Assembly (NCBI GenBank): GCA_963824885.1
Contig: CAWGQN010000002.1
Span: 62,001-126,000, forward strand
From: CAWGQN01 sp963824885
Lineage (GTDB): Bacteria > Actinomycetota > Actinomycetes > Actinomycetales > Microbacteriaceae
Direction of reading: 5' to 3'
DNA length: 64,000 nucleotides
In this document: positions 42,776 through 51,737 of the stretch, in pieces
Layout of the letters: every line of letters begins with the position of its first letter
Numbering within the stretch: position 1 is the stretch's first letter
Translations under genes and position numbers: made by a program
The notes under the pieces: model-generated
What the model was told of the DNA's origin: nothing
The model's input: only the letters and a program-made list of their open reading frames with translations
Databases searched by the model: none

Positions 42776-43627
42776 GTGACTCGCCTCAGCCGATTTTTGC
42801 GGGCGAGCGAACGCGGCCGGCGATGGCACATCATTGGTATTGCCTCGGGAAGCGCGTTCGTTCTCGCGGGAATTGCCATCGCGATTGTGGCCCTCAATAG
42901 CATGAATGGCGGCGCGGAAACGGACAAGATTGGCGCGAATCCGAGCGCGAGCGCGAGTGCTCCGACGGTCTCCCCGTCGCCGCCCGCCGCTTCCCCGCCC
43001 ACCATTTCGCCGCAACCGAAACCACCCTCGGCTTTCTCGACAGACGACCCCGCGAGCCTGTGGTTTGTCGTGAACAAAATACGGCCGTTCGCTCCGCGCA
43101 ATTTTGTTCCAACCGATCTGGTTTATCCGGACGTGCCGTACATCAACCGGCAGCCACTGCGCCACGCGGCCGCCGACGGACTCACGGCTCTCTTTCAGGC
43201 CGCGACGAACGAGGCGGGACTTTCGTTGCGCGTCCAAAGCGCGTATCGCTCGTTCGACAGCCAAGTGGGTGTCTACAGTGGATGGATAGCGAGCCTCGGC
43301 CAAGTAGAGGCCGACCGGACGAGTGCGCGCCCTGGGTTCAGCGAGCATCAGACCGGACTCGCGGTCGATATTACGGGAACCCCGTCGGTGTGTGCCCTCG
43401 AAATGTGCTTTGGCGCGAACCCCGACGGCGTGTGGCTCGCTGCCAACGCGTGGCGATTCGGATTCCTCGTGCGATACGGCGCCGGAAAGACTCCGATTAC
43501 GGGTTACGAGTACGAGCCGTACCACTTTCGGTTCGTCGGGACCGATCTCGCCGCGCGCATGCACGACACCGGCGTTGCGACACTCGAGGAAGAATTTGGT
43601 CTCCCGCCCGCGCCCGACTACGACTAG
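42776..43627 (+). CDS. Membrane-anchored M15B D,D-carboxypeptidase (VanY-like)
   Basis: 283 aa from GTG 42776. One N-terminal transmembrane anchor, a Pro/Ser-rich wall-spanning linker (SPSPPAASPPTISPQPKPP), then a VanY-type zinc peptidase: SAYRSFDSQ, SARPGFSEHQTGLAVDI (HxxxxxxD zinc ligands) and EPYHFRFVG (ExxH). It trims the terminal D-Ala of peptidoglycan stem peptides. The region upstream to 42653 stays open but lacks a start with a ribosome site. Divergently placed from the MFS gene. Confidence 0.9.
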   Translation: MTRLSRFLRASERGRRWHIIGIASGSAFVLAGIAIAIVALNSMNGGAETDKIGANPSASASAPTVSPSPPAASPPTISPQPKPPSAFSTDDPASLWFVVNKIRPFAPRNFVPTDLVYPDVPYINRQPLRHAAADGLTALFQAATNEAGLSLRVQSAYRSFDSQVGVYSGWIASLGQVEADRTSARPGFSEHQTGLAVDITGTPSVCALEMCFGANPDGVWLAANAWRFGFLVRYGAGKTPITGYEYEPYHFRFVGTDLAARMHDTGVATLEEEFGLPPAPDYD

Positions 43628-43706
43628 GGGCACCGCGCGCGGATCAGTTGAGTGGGCGCGCGCTGTACGATAATCCGCAAGGACGTGTGAACCCGGGGGT
43701 CGAACC

Positions 43707-43901
43707 ATGAGGCAACTGCTCGTAATGTTGTCGATACCGGTTCTCATCTTTGTGACATACGCGGCAGTGTGGTTGCTGACCGAATCAGGATGTTGGGCGG
43801 CCATTATCGGCGGCGGCGTCGGTGGCATTGCCGGTGTTCCCGCTCTCCGATGGGTCAGGGAACGCAACCGACGGGCGTGGCACGACCGCAATCCCTCGTA
43901 G
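43707..43901 (+). CDS. Small two-helix membrane protein
   Basis: 64 aa with two hydrophobic segments (LLVMLSIPVLIFVTYAAVWL and WAAIIGGGVGGIAGVPAL) and a basic tail (RWVRERNRRAWHDRN). A GGGGG run lies six bases before the ATG. Short length and lack of a recognised family keep confidence modest. The 270 bases after it (43902-44175) show no gene. Confidence 0.5.
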   Translation: MRQLLVMLSIPVLIFVTYAAVWLLTESGCWAAIIGGGVGGIAGVPALRWVRERNRRAWHDRNPS

Positions 43902-44175
43902 CATCGCGATCGAGCAAAAGGCGAATCGCGGCGAAGCGCCCCGCGTTCCCGTATTCAGTGCACGATATGCCGCGTGGCTGATCTGACGAAAAGCGTCGTC
44001 TGTCTTGTGGCTGATTGTGGCTCGCTCGGGTTTTCGATTTCGACACGCCGACCAAATCGGGTCAACCAAAAAAGGTGTTGACGAGCGAGTAAGAAGCGCT
44101 GAATAGTGATCCTATCAACGGTCAAAAGCTGTACTCGAGAGCATTTGGGCCTCCGAAATTAATCCAGGAGGAATC

Positions 44176-44766
44176 ATGAAATCGAAGACAATAATGCTCG
44201 TTCTGTTCGCGACAACCCTCGGTGTTGTCGCATCTCTGGAGTCGACCGCGAGCATCGCTCATGACGGAGAGACTCCCACCTCGACGGCGGCAGAGCCAAA
44301 CTACCGGATTAGTCCCGCCGAGAACGGGGACGGCGTGACCATTATCCTCGACGGAGCACACGCGGTATTGTCGGAGTCACAGGTGTCTATCGTGGGATCC
44401 GATGGTCGTGTTCTCGCAGTCCTCCCCGAGTGGATTGCGCATCCCACGGGTGAGATTTCTCTCGCGTCGTATGACGTGTCTGATCCGCGCACTATTTGTG
44501 TATCGCTCGCCCGGCATACGACCGACGCAAAGGACACCGAGCAGCGTCGTGTGCCCCCCGCGGTTCCAGCCGGAAACGGGGATTGGGATGACAGCTGGGA
44601 GAAATGTGTCTCCGGCGCGGGAATAAGCGGAGCAATTGCCGGCGGGATCGGTGCGGTCGCAGGCGGTCCCGTCGCCGCACTCGGGTTCGCGTCCATTGGA
44701 CTCGTTGCCGGCGGAGTGTCATCAATGTTCGTCAATTGCGCGGGAAAGCATCACATGCACGACTAA
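44176..44766 (+). CDS. Secreted protein with Gly/Ala-rich hydrophobic Cys-bounded tail
   Basis: 196 aa with an excellent ribosome site (AGGAGG, five bases before ATG). A signal peptide ends near SIA|HD (~residue 29), and a middle beta-rich part (PAENGDGVTIILDGAHAVLS) follows. The last ~55 residues run KCVSGAGISGAIAGGIGAVA... to ...FVNC, a glycine-zipper-like hydrophobic stretch bounded by two cysteines. Such tails resemble class II bacteriocin or membrane-inserting segments. I do not recognise a named family; a bacteriocin-like role is a hypothesis. The next gene encodes a second exported protein with a similar layout. Confidence 0.65.
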   Translation: MKSKTIMLVLFATTLGVVASLESTASIAHDGETPTSTAAEPNYRISPAENGDGVTIILDGAHAVLSESQVSIVGSDGRVLAVLPEWIAHPTGEISLASYDVSDPRTICVSLARHTTDAKDTEQRRVPPAVPAGNGDWDDSWEKCVSGAGISGAIAGGIGAVAGGPVAALGFASIGLVAGGVSSMFVNCAGKHHMHD

Positions 44767-44973
44767 GACGGCACTTTGTATTCAGATCGAGGAGAACTCT
44801 CGAATTCTCGACGATTTTCTTTGTGATTGGCACCGCTGCGGCAGTTACAGGGGTATTCGTCGGCCTGAGCCTCATTCGAGGGTGAAATTTCTCACAAGGT
44901 ATTGCGCTCTAGCGGTCGGCCCTGCCATCGTGGCGACAACACCATTTTGTCTCGATGAGGAGAATCTGATCCC

Positions 44974-45699
44974 ATGGTTACTATCAGAAGAGTGTCACTC
45001 GCAGTGACTGGCTCGGGCTTGTCGGCAGCACTGATTTTTGGGTGTCTCGCTACTCCCGCGAACGCAGCGGACGAGCACTCAACCGCGTGGCCGAGCTCCG
45101 CGAGATCATTTGCCGACACGGCGAGTCTCCGTGCCGACGCTGATCGCACCACCGGGGGACAGATCCGATTCGATATCCCAACCACCGTTGAGGTCGATCC
45201 GCGCTTGGAGGCAATCCTCACCTACGTCTCATCGCGCGATGGCAGCGCATACCTCGATTATTCTGCGGCAGCAACAGTGGTTGACCCCCCTTATCTGAAT
45301 GAGTTTGCAAGCGGATTCGCGAGTGCAGGCGGAATCGTCACTGGAAACGATGCTTTTGCAGTCGACAGCCGGGCACCGTCCCGCGCAACTCGAAACGCGT
45401 GCGTGGGACGAAACCGCGCGTGGAGCGACTCGTGGGGCCGGCATATTGAAATGGATTCGTGCCACGTCGACTCACTAGCAAATATCCTTACCGGTGTTTC
45501 CGAGCGGGCGGGCGGCCTGGCCGCGGCCTTGGGTAAAATCCCGGGAATTGGGCAGTGGGCGCAAACAATCGCGACGGTCGTCGGGGCAATAATTGCTTTG
45601 GGCGCCGCCGTACTAAAAGCGTGCGGTTCCCCGCGGGGAAAACCCATGGGAGCCACCCTCCACGTGACCGGCGTGCCCTGGTGCGGAACGCAAACCTAA
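44974..45699 (+). CDS. Secreted protein with amphipathic hydrophobic tail, unknown
   Basis: 241 aa. The signal peptide is MVTIRRVSLAVTGSGLSAAL... with ANA|AD cleavage near residue 32. The mature protein has IRFDIPTTVEVDPRLEAILTY and an Asn/Trp/Arg-rich block (RNACVGRNRAWSDSWGRHIE). A C-terminal hydrophobic part (TGVSERAGGLAAALGKIPGI, ATVVGAIIALGAAVLKACG) ends in a cysteine-bearing strand (VTGVPWCG). An AGGAG box lies 11 bases upstream of the ATG. Family not recognised; it converges with pgm four bases beyond its stop. Confidence 0.62.
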   Translation: MVTIRRVSLAVTGSGLSAALIFGCLATPANAADEHSTAWPSSARSFADTASLRADADRTTGGQIRFDIPTTVEVDPRLEAILTYVSSRDGSAYLDYSAAATVVDPPYLNEFASGFASAGGIVTGNDAFAVDSRAPSRATRNACVGRNRAWSDSWGRHIEMDSCHVDSLANILTGVSERAGGLAAALGKIPGIGQWAQTIATVVGAIIALGAAVLKACGSPRGKPMGATLHVTGVPWCGTQT

Positions 45700-45703
45700 C
45701 GAT

Positions 45704-47330
45704 TCACGCACCGTCGAGGGCCGCGTCGATAATCGCGCGAGCGTCTTTCTGTACCTCGCGCACGTGCTCGGGTCCGCGGAACGACTCCGCATACACCTTG
45801 TAGACGTCTTCCGTTCCGCTCGGTCGCGCGGCAAACCACGCGTGTTCCGTGACTATTTTGACGCCGCCAATGCTCGCGCCGTTTCCCGGAGCGTGATCGA
45901 GTTTTGCGATGATCGGGTCGCCCGCCAAGTGGGTTGCCGTAATGGAATCGGTCGTGAGATTACACAGCGCCTCCTTGACGGTCGCACTCGCGACCTCGTC
46001 AATGCGCTCATAGACCGGGTCACCAAACTCTTCGGTCAATTCGCGATAGCGTTCGCTCGGTGACGTTCCCGTGACGGCGCGAATTTCGCTCGCGAGTAGC
46101 GCAAGCACGATACCGTCTTTGTCGGTCGTCCACACGGTGCCGTCGAATCGGACGAACGTCGCTCCCGCGCTCTCTTCCCCGCAAAACCCAAGCGAACCGT
46201 CGGTGAGTCCGCCAACAAACCACTTGAATCCAACGGGCACCTCACTCAGCGTGCGCCCGAGAGACGCCGTGACTCGGTCAATCACTGTCGACGACACGAG
46301 CGTTTTGCCAACGGCCGCGTTCTCGGACCACCGCGGGCGATGGCGAAACAAATAGTCAATCGCGACGGCCAGAAAATGGTTGGGATTCATGAGACCGCCG
46401 TCGTGCGTCACGATTCCGTGCCGGTCGGCATCAGCGTCGTTTGCCGTCACAATGTCAAAATCGGCTTGACGCGCGACAACCGACGCCATGGCCGACGGCG
46501 ACGAGGGATCCATGCGAATCGCGCCGTCCCAATCGAGCGGCATAAACGACCACGTCGGATCGACCTCGGGGTTCGTCACGCACACGTCGATGCCGTACCG
46601 GTCACGAATCGCCGCCCAATACGCGACGCTCGCGCCACCGAGCGGATCGGCGCCCATTCGAATGCCCGAATCTCTAATAGCGTCAATGTCGATAATGCTC
46701 GGCAGGTCGTCAACGTACTCGCTCAAGAAATCGTAGCGCTCGAGTGTGACCGGCGTGTCTCGGGGAACCGCGTGCACGCCAGACTCGAGTATCGCGTTGG
46801 CACGCTCGGCAATCCACTCACTCACGGCACTACCAGACGGGCCGCCGTGCGGCGGATTGTTGCTTAAAGCCGCCGCTGTCGGGCGGGTTATGGCTCGGGG
46901 TCACGACGATTCCGTCGGCCACGTCGGTGTGGTCGGGGTCGCGATTGTACGTGATAATCGCGTGGCTGATCGCGGGAGTGGGCGTGAATGCGCCATCCTC
47001 GGCCGCGAGAACGCGAACTCCGCCCGCCGACAGCACCTCGATTGCGGTGGTCTGAGCCGGGCCGCTCAGAGCGTGAGTATCCCGGCCGATGAAGAGCGGG
47101 CCGGTCGTGCCGTGGAGCGTGCGGTACTCGACGATGGCCCGAGTGATCGCAACAACGTGGTGCTCATTAAACGCCGAATCGAGCGAACGACCCCGGTGGC
47201 CCGAGGTCCCAAACACGACCCGTTGCTCGGGAATCGATGCGTCCGGTTTAAGCGAATAATACGCGCGAGTGAGTTCCTCGACATCGACCAGATCGGACGC
47301 TTGAGCGGGAGTCCCCGCGCGGTTGTTCAT
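45704..47330 (-). pseudogene. pgm: Phosphoglucomutase, split by a one-base frameshift
   Basis: Alpha-D-glucose phosphate-specific phosphoglucomutase (interconverts glucose 1- and 6-phosphate), about 542 aa if intact. The 5' part (47330 to 46830) holds VVFGTSGHRGRSLDSAFNEH and the phosphoserine-type loop VVTPSHNPPDSGGFK. The 3' part (from 46825) holds GADPLGGAS, ANDADADRHGIVT, GKTLVSSTVIDR, GFKWFVGGL, GEESAGATF and ARPSGTEDVYKVY. At 46860-46865 the minus strand has AAG-CAAC-AAT where AAG-TAC-AAT (FKYNPP) is expected, one base too many. All else is intact, so this is either a very recent lesion or a sequencing error. Confidence 0.9.
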
Positions 47331-47364
47331 GCGTATTAGTCTTGCACCCGGATAGGCTCACTCC

Positions 47365-48327
47365 ATGCGTGAGACACCCCGAGACGCTGACCCGAGCACG
47401 TACAGTTATCTCGGCCCGACGGGAACATTTACCGAACTTGCGCTCGCGCGCGTTCCCGAAGCCCGCGGCAAACCCTGGCGGTCGGTCAACAGTGTTCCGG
47501 AGGCGTTCGACGACGTCATTGCGGGTCGGAGCGTCGCCGCAATGGTCGCGATTGAGAGCTCGGTCGACGGGGGAATCTCGGCAACGCACGACGCCCTCGC
47601 GCGAACGCCGGGACTTCGCATTCTCGGCGAGTATCTCGTTCCGGTGACGTTCGTGCTCGTGACTCGGCGTGGAACAACGCTCGACAACGTTCGCGTCGTA
47701 AGCGCGCATCCGGTTGCGTACGCGCAGTGTCAACGATGGTTGCACGCGACGATTCCTCGAAACGAACACGTTCCGGCGTCGTCAAACGTCGCCGCGGCGA
47801 CGAGCTTGATCGAGTCCACCGTCGCCGACGCGGCAATTGCGCCACCGAACATTATTGACCGCTACGACCTCGACATCGTGGGCGACAACATTGGCGATAA
47901 TCCCGACGCGATTACTCGCTTTGTCTTGGTGAGTTCCTCGCGCTCGGTGCCGCCCACGACGGGCGCCGACAAGACGAGCGTCATCGTCGAGCTTCCCGCA
48001 AATCAACCGGGGAGTCTCCTCGATCTTTTGGAGCAATTTGCAAGCCGGGGCGTGAACCTCCGTTTCATTCAGTCTCGTCCAATTGGCGATGTCCTCGGTC
48101 GCTATCGCTTTGTGATCGACATTGACGGGCACATTCGCGATGAGCGCGTCGCCGACGCTCTGCTCGGAGTTCGCCGATATAGCTCCTCGACGATTTTTCT
48201 CGGCTCTTTTCCTCGAGCTGACGACGTGCGGGTCGACTTTGACTCGCGATACGATGACCGCGTTTTTGTTGAGGCGCGCGATTGGTTGCGCGGACTCACA
48301 TCGGGCGACAGCGCGCGGGAACCTTGA
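47365..48327 (+). CDS. pheA: Prephenate dehydratase
   Basis: 320 aa. The PDT domain spans residues ~14-190 (YSYLGPTGTFTELAL, VAIESSVDGGI, SSNVAAATSLI and the catalytic ITRFVLV). It is followed by an ACT domain for phenylalanine feedback (ELPANQPGSLLDLLEQFASR, LRFIQSRPIGDVLGRYRF). It converts prephenate to phenylpyruvate in phenylalanine synthesis. Monofunctional, without chorismate mutase. It converges with the diacylglycerol kinase gene over 32 bases; this gene neighbourhood is conserved in Microbacteriaceae. Confidence 0.93.
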   Translation: MRETPRDADPSTYSYLGPTGTFTELALARVPEARGKPWRSVNSVPEAFDDVIAGRSVAAMVAIESSVDGGISATHDALARTPGLRILGEYLVPVTFVLVTRRGTTLDNVRVVSAHPVAYAQCQRWLHATIPRNEHVPASSNVAAATSLIESTVADAAIAPPNIIDRYDLDIVGDNIGDNPDAITRFVLVSSSRSVPPTTGADKTSVIVELPANQPGSLLDLLEQFASRGVNLRFIQSRPIGDVLGRYRFVIDIDGHIRDERVADALLGVRRYSSSTIFLGSFPRADDVRVDFDSRYDDRVFVEARDWLRGLTSGDSAREP

Positions 48328-49309
48328 CGAGCAACGATCCGGGGTTGACTTCTATCGAGACCGACCGCACTCGACCGTATTGGTCGCCGTCGAGCTGAAT
48401 GTGTTCGGGCGGATCGACGGACACTTCAAGACGCTTGCCTCGCATGTAATCGAGCGCGCGCATACGGGGCGGTTTCGATTGGTCGACGCTGTCATACCGC
48501 AGTGCGCGGCGCCGTAAAAAACCGTTCTTCCACGCGACCCGGTGGCCCACTTTAATCCACCCCACGACCCCGTCGGGCTGAACGACCGCAATATCGAGAA
48601 AACCGTCATCAATTGCCGAGTCGGGCACGAGCGTGATCCTGCCCGGAATCGTTCCACAGTTACCCACGAGCAGAGTGCTCACGCGGGCACTGCGTTCGCA
48701 GCCTCCGTCGAGCGAGAAGCACACCGTTATCGGCGTGTGCGACCAAATCGACTTCATGCCGGAGTCCACGTACGCGAGCCACCCGAATCGGTTCTTGAGA
48801 GCCGGTTTCGTGTTCGCGATCAAGTGAGCGTCGAGGCCGATCCCCGCCATCACGACGAAAACCTTCTCGATGGTCTCTCCCGTTTCGAGTGCGAGTGTTG
48901 CGACTCCCACATCGATCGCTCGCGTGCTGCCCGCGAATGCGACCGCGACAGATTTGGCCGCGCGAGCGGGAGCGAGTGACAGGTTGCGCGCCAACAGGTT
49001 TCCGGTACCCGCCGGGATAATCGCGAGCGGAACCCCCGTGTTCACGAGCGTTTCAGCAACCGCGCGGACTGTCCCGTCGCCTCCCGCTGCGAGAACCATT
49101 GCAACGTCGTGTTGAAGGGCTTCCCGGGCCCTTTCGGTTCCCGGGTCGCTTTCAGTTGTCTCAAGCCACACGGAGGCGTGCCAACCGGCCAAGCGCTCCG
49201 CGTCGGCAACCCGTTGTTTCAAATCGGGCACGTCTACTTTCGACGGGTTGTACACCACGGCACCCCGACGTGCGGCGGTGGGACGGGATACCGATTCCAC
49301 GAGTATCAC
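48296..49309 (-). CDS. Diacylglycerol kinase-family lipid kinase
   Basis: 337 aa of the DAGK_cat/YegS/DgkB family. The nucleotide site is LAAGGDGTVRAVAETL, followed by IPAGTGNLLARNL and the C-terminal domain VGNCGTIPGRITLVPDSAID...LDIAVVQP and EHIQLDGDQYG. It phosphorylates diacylglycerol or a related lipid at the membrane. The annotated GTG start may be a few codons too long, since family similarity begins near RRGAVVYNPSK. Confidence 0.92.
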   Translation of the reverse strand: MILVESVSRPTAARRGAVVYNPSKVDVPDLKQRVADAERLAGWHASVWLETTESDPGTERAREALQHDVAMVLAAGGDGTVRAVAETLVNTGVPLAIIPAGTGNLLARNLSLAPARAAKSVAVAFAGSTRAIDVGVATLALETGETIEKVFVVMAGIGLDAHLIANTKPALKNRFGWLAYVDSGMKSIWSHTPITVCFSLDGGCERSARVSTLLVGNCGTIPGRITLVPDSAIDDGFLDIAVVQPDGVVGWIKVGHRVAWKNGFLRRRALRYDSVDQSKPPRMRALDYMRGKRLEVSVDPPEHIQLDGDQYGRVRSVSIEVNPGSLLVKVPARCRPM

Positions 49310-49362
49310 GTTATGCCATGCGGGCGCGTCGTGGTCCGTTTATTGGCGTCTAGAATCGCAAC

Positions 49363-50631
49363 GTGATTGATCCGGCGCTCTTGCGCGAAAATTCCGACGT
49401 CGTGAGGCGTTCGCAGAGCGCGCGCGGAGCATCCGTCGAGCTCGTCGATCACGCTCTCGACGCCGATTCGGCCCGGCGGAGCGCCATTTCAGCGTTCGAA
49501 ACAGCACGAGCTCGGCAAAAAGGCGTGAGTAAGCGAATTGCCCACGCCCCTCGCGACGAACGAAACACCCTCATTGTCGACGCTCAAGCGGTAGCCGCCG
49601 AGGTGAAGAACGCGGCACAAGCGGTTTCCGACGCCGAGATTCGGTTTGCCGACGTTGCCGGTCGCATTGCAAATCTGATCGTTGACGGTGTTCCTTCTGG
49701 CGGAGTCGACGATTTTGTCGTTCTCCGAACCGTCGGCGAACGACCGACTTTCGCTTTCGCCCCCAAAGATCACCTCGAGCTGGGTGAAATTCTCGGAGCA
49801 ATTGACATGCCGCGCGGGGCCAAGGTGTCGGGCGCTCGATTCGCTTTTCTTCGAGGTGTCGGAGCGCGCCTCGAATTGGCGATCATGAATTGGGCGCTCG
49901 ACCGCGCCCTGACGCACGGGTTCACGCCGCTCGTGACTCCCACGCTCGTGCGCCCCGAAATCATGGCGGGGACCGGATTCCTGGGCGAGCACGCCGACGA
50001 AACCTACTACCTTCCCGCCGACGATTTGTACTTGACCGGAACGAGCGAGGTCGCCGTGGCTGGCTACCACGCCGACGAGATTATCGACGTCTCGGCGGGT
50101 CCCATGCGGTATGCGGGGTGGTCGACGTGCTATCGGCGCGAAGCCGGCTCGGGAGGAAAAGACACGCGGGGAATCATTCGAGTCCACCAGTTCAACAAAC
50201 TCGAAATGTTCAGCTTCGTCACCCCCGATGACGCTCAACACGAGCACGAACGCTTGCTCGGTTGGCAAGAGGCCCTCATGCACGAGTTGGGACTCAGCTA
50301 TCGCGTTATCGACACGGCGGCGGGCGACCTCGGCTCGAGCGCAGCCCGAAAGTTTGACATCGAGGCGTGGATCCCGACTCAAGACGCGTATCGTGAACTC
50401 ACATCGACGTCGAATTGCACGACGTATCAAGCGCGTCGACTCGACACTCGATATCGCACGGGTTCGGGAAAGACCGCTCCCGTTGCGACGCTCAATGGAA
50501 CGCTCGCGACAACGCGGTGGCTCGTCGCCGTGCTCGAGACGCATCAGCGCGCGGACGGCGCGGTCGAGGTTCCGCTCGCGTTGCGCCCGTACCTGGGCGG
50601 CCTCGAGGTACTCGAGCCGGTGAATCGGTAA
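49363..50631 (+). CDS. serS: Seryl-tRNA synthetase
   Basis: 422 aa class II synthetase. An N-terminal tRNA-binding coiled coil (residues ~30-110) precedes the catalytic core: ARLELAIMNWALD, LTGTSEVAVAGYHADE, motif 2 CYRREAGSGGKDTRGIIRVH, FNKLEMFSFV and motif 3 NGTLATTRWLVAVLE. Start is GTG 49363. The HAD hydrolase gene follows with no intervening base. Two tRNA-Ser genes lie within the next 2.5 kb. Confidence 0.96.
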   Translation: MIDPALLRENSDVVRRSQSARGASVELVDHALDADSARRSAISAFETARARQKGVSKRIAHAPRDERNTLIVDAQAVAAEVKNAAQAVSDAEIRFADVAGRIANLIVDGVPSGGVDDFVVLRTVGERPTFAFAPKDHLELGEILGAIDMPRGAKVSGARFAFLRGVGARLELAIMNWALDRALTHGFTPLVTPTLVRPEIMAGTGFLGEHADETYYLPADDLYLTGTSEVAVAGYHADEIIDVSAGPMRYAGWSTCYRREAGSGGKDTRGIIRVHQFNKLEMFSFVTPDDAQHEHERLLGWQEALMHELGLSYRVIDTAAGDLGSSAARKFDIEAWIPTQDAYRELTSTSNCTTYQARRLDTRYRTGSGKTAPVATLNGTLATTRWLVAVLETHQRADGAVEVPLALRPYLGGLEVLEPVNR

Positions 50632-51453
50632 ATGGACCCGGTTCGTCGAGCAGATCGATGGTTTGTCGTGCTCGACATCGACGGCACACTCATGCACCAA
50701 GACGGTGCCGTGAGCGACGTCGTGTGCGCGCACGTTCGGCGGGTCGCGTCGCTCGGACACGAGGTGACCGTCGCAACCGGCCGATCCGTGTCGGGCACCT
50801 TGCCCGTTTTGGACCGCTTTGGACTCACGCCCGACTTCGTGGTGTGTTCGAACGGCGCGATTACACTGCGGCGCGACCAATCGGCGCCGACCGGCTACGC
50901 GCGCCACCACGTCGAAACCTTCGATCCGGCTTCGGTGCTCACCACAATTCGATCCCACTTGGGTGGTGCACACTTCGCGGTCGAAGATGAGAGGGGTTTC
51001 TATCGCTATACGGGGACCTTTCCCGATTTGACCATTGGTCTCAACAGCCAGCGCGTTGAATTCGACGATTTGCTTCGCGGCCTCGCGACGCGAGTCGTTG
51101 TCAGTTCGCCGGATCACGACACGGAAGAGTTCTTGGAAGTTGTCGAACGAATGGGCTTGCAACGAGTCAGCTACGCGATTGGGTGGACCGCTTGGCTCGA
51201 CATTGCGTCACACGGTGTCAACAAAGCGGCGGCTCTCGAGCGCGCGAGGGGCGCACTAGAAATTCCCCGCGACCGAATTTTGGCAATCGGCGACGGTCGG
51301 AACGACGTCGACATGCTCGAGTGGGCGTCCAAATTTGGGCGTGGAGTCGCCATGGGACACGCACCGCGCGACGTGATTGGAGCCGCAAACGAATTGACGG
51401 CGACCGTTTCGGAAGACGGCGTGGCCAGAATTCTCGAGTCGTCGTTCGCGTAG
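50632..51453 (+). CDS. Cof-type HAD-superfamily phosphatase
   Basis: 273 aa. Motif I DIDGTLMHQDG (nucleophile Asp), motif II VTVATGRS, motif III Lys in HGVNKAAALE and motif IV GDGRNDVDMLEWA define a Cof/YidA-type HAD with a C2 cap. It hydrolyses a sugar phosphate or other small phosphate ester; the substrate is unknown. Start ATG immediately follows the serS stop, so it is cotranscribed. Confidence 0.92.
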   Translation: MDPVRRADRWFVVLDIDGTLMHQDGAVSDVVCAHVRRVASLGHEVTVATGRSVSGTLPVLDRFGLTPDFVVCSNGAITLRRDQSAPTGYARHHVETFDPASVLTTIRSHLGGAHFAVEDERGFYRYTGTFPDLTIGLNSQRVEFDDLLRGLATRVVVSSPDHDTEEFLEVVERMGLQRVSYAIGWTAWLDIASHGVNKAAALERARGALEIPRDRILAIGDGRNDVDMLEWASKFGRGVAMGHAPRDVIGAANELTATVSEDGVARILESSFA

Positions 51454-51464
51454 ACGGAATCACC

Positions 51465-51482
51465 CTCGACCGCCCAGTCGAG
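51465..51482 (+). terminator. Possible terminator hairpin after the serS-HAD unit
   Basis: CTCGAC, 6-base loop, GTCGAG, with partial outer CCC/GGG pairing, 11 bases after the HAD stop. No T-run. Confidence 0.35.
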
Positions 51483-51615
51483 TGAGGGCGAAAGCGTTCA
51501 GTGTCTTGCCAGCTTGGCTCGCCAGGGTTGTTCTAATCGAAATCCATTACAATTTAGCCTTGTCTGACAGTCGGCCGCGGGTGGTACTTTCTCTCGTCTG
51601 GTTGGTGAATGTTGG

Positions 51616-51700
51616 GGAGGGCTGTCCGAGCGGCCGATGGAGCCAGTCTTGAAAACTGGTGGGCAGAAATGTCTCGTGGGTTCGAATCCCACGCCCTCCG
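51616..51700 (+). tRNA. tRNA-Ser(TGA)
   Basis: 85 nt. Acceptor GGAGGGC/GCCCTCC, D-arm TCC...GGA, anticodon stem CCAGT/ACTGG with loop CTTGAAA (anticodon TGA). A long class II variable arm and T-arm GTGGG-TTCGAAT-CCCAC complete it. CCA is not encoded. Confidence 0.96.
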
Positions 51701-51737
51701 CGCCGCGCAGGTCCGGCTGCGCAGTCTAAGGAAAACC

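Noticed and set aside
42659..43891. 410-aa minus-strand ORF opposite the VanY-like gene
   Set aside because: Antisense shadow; the plus-strand zinc-peptidase motifs are decisive.
49489..51162. 557-aa ORF on the minus strand opposite serS and the HAD gene
   Set aside because: It is an antisense shadow of two unmistakable genes, with an Arg/His-rich composition and no recognisable motif.
51609..51737. N-terminal extension of the LCP protein
   Set aside because: It would be translated through tRNA-Ser(TGA); ATG 51738 has its own ribosome site.
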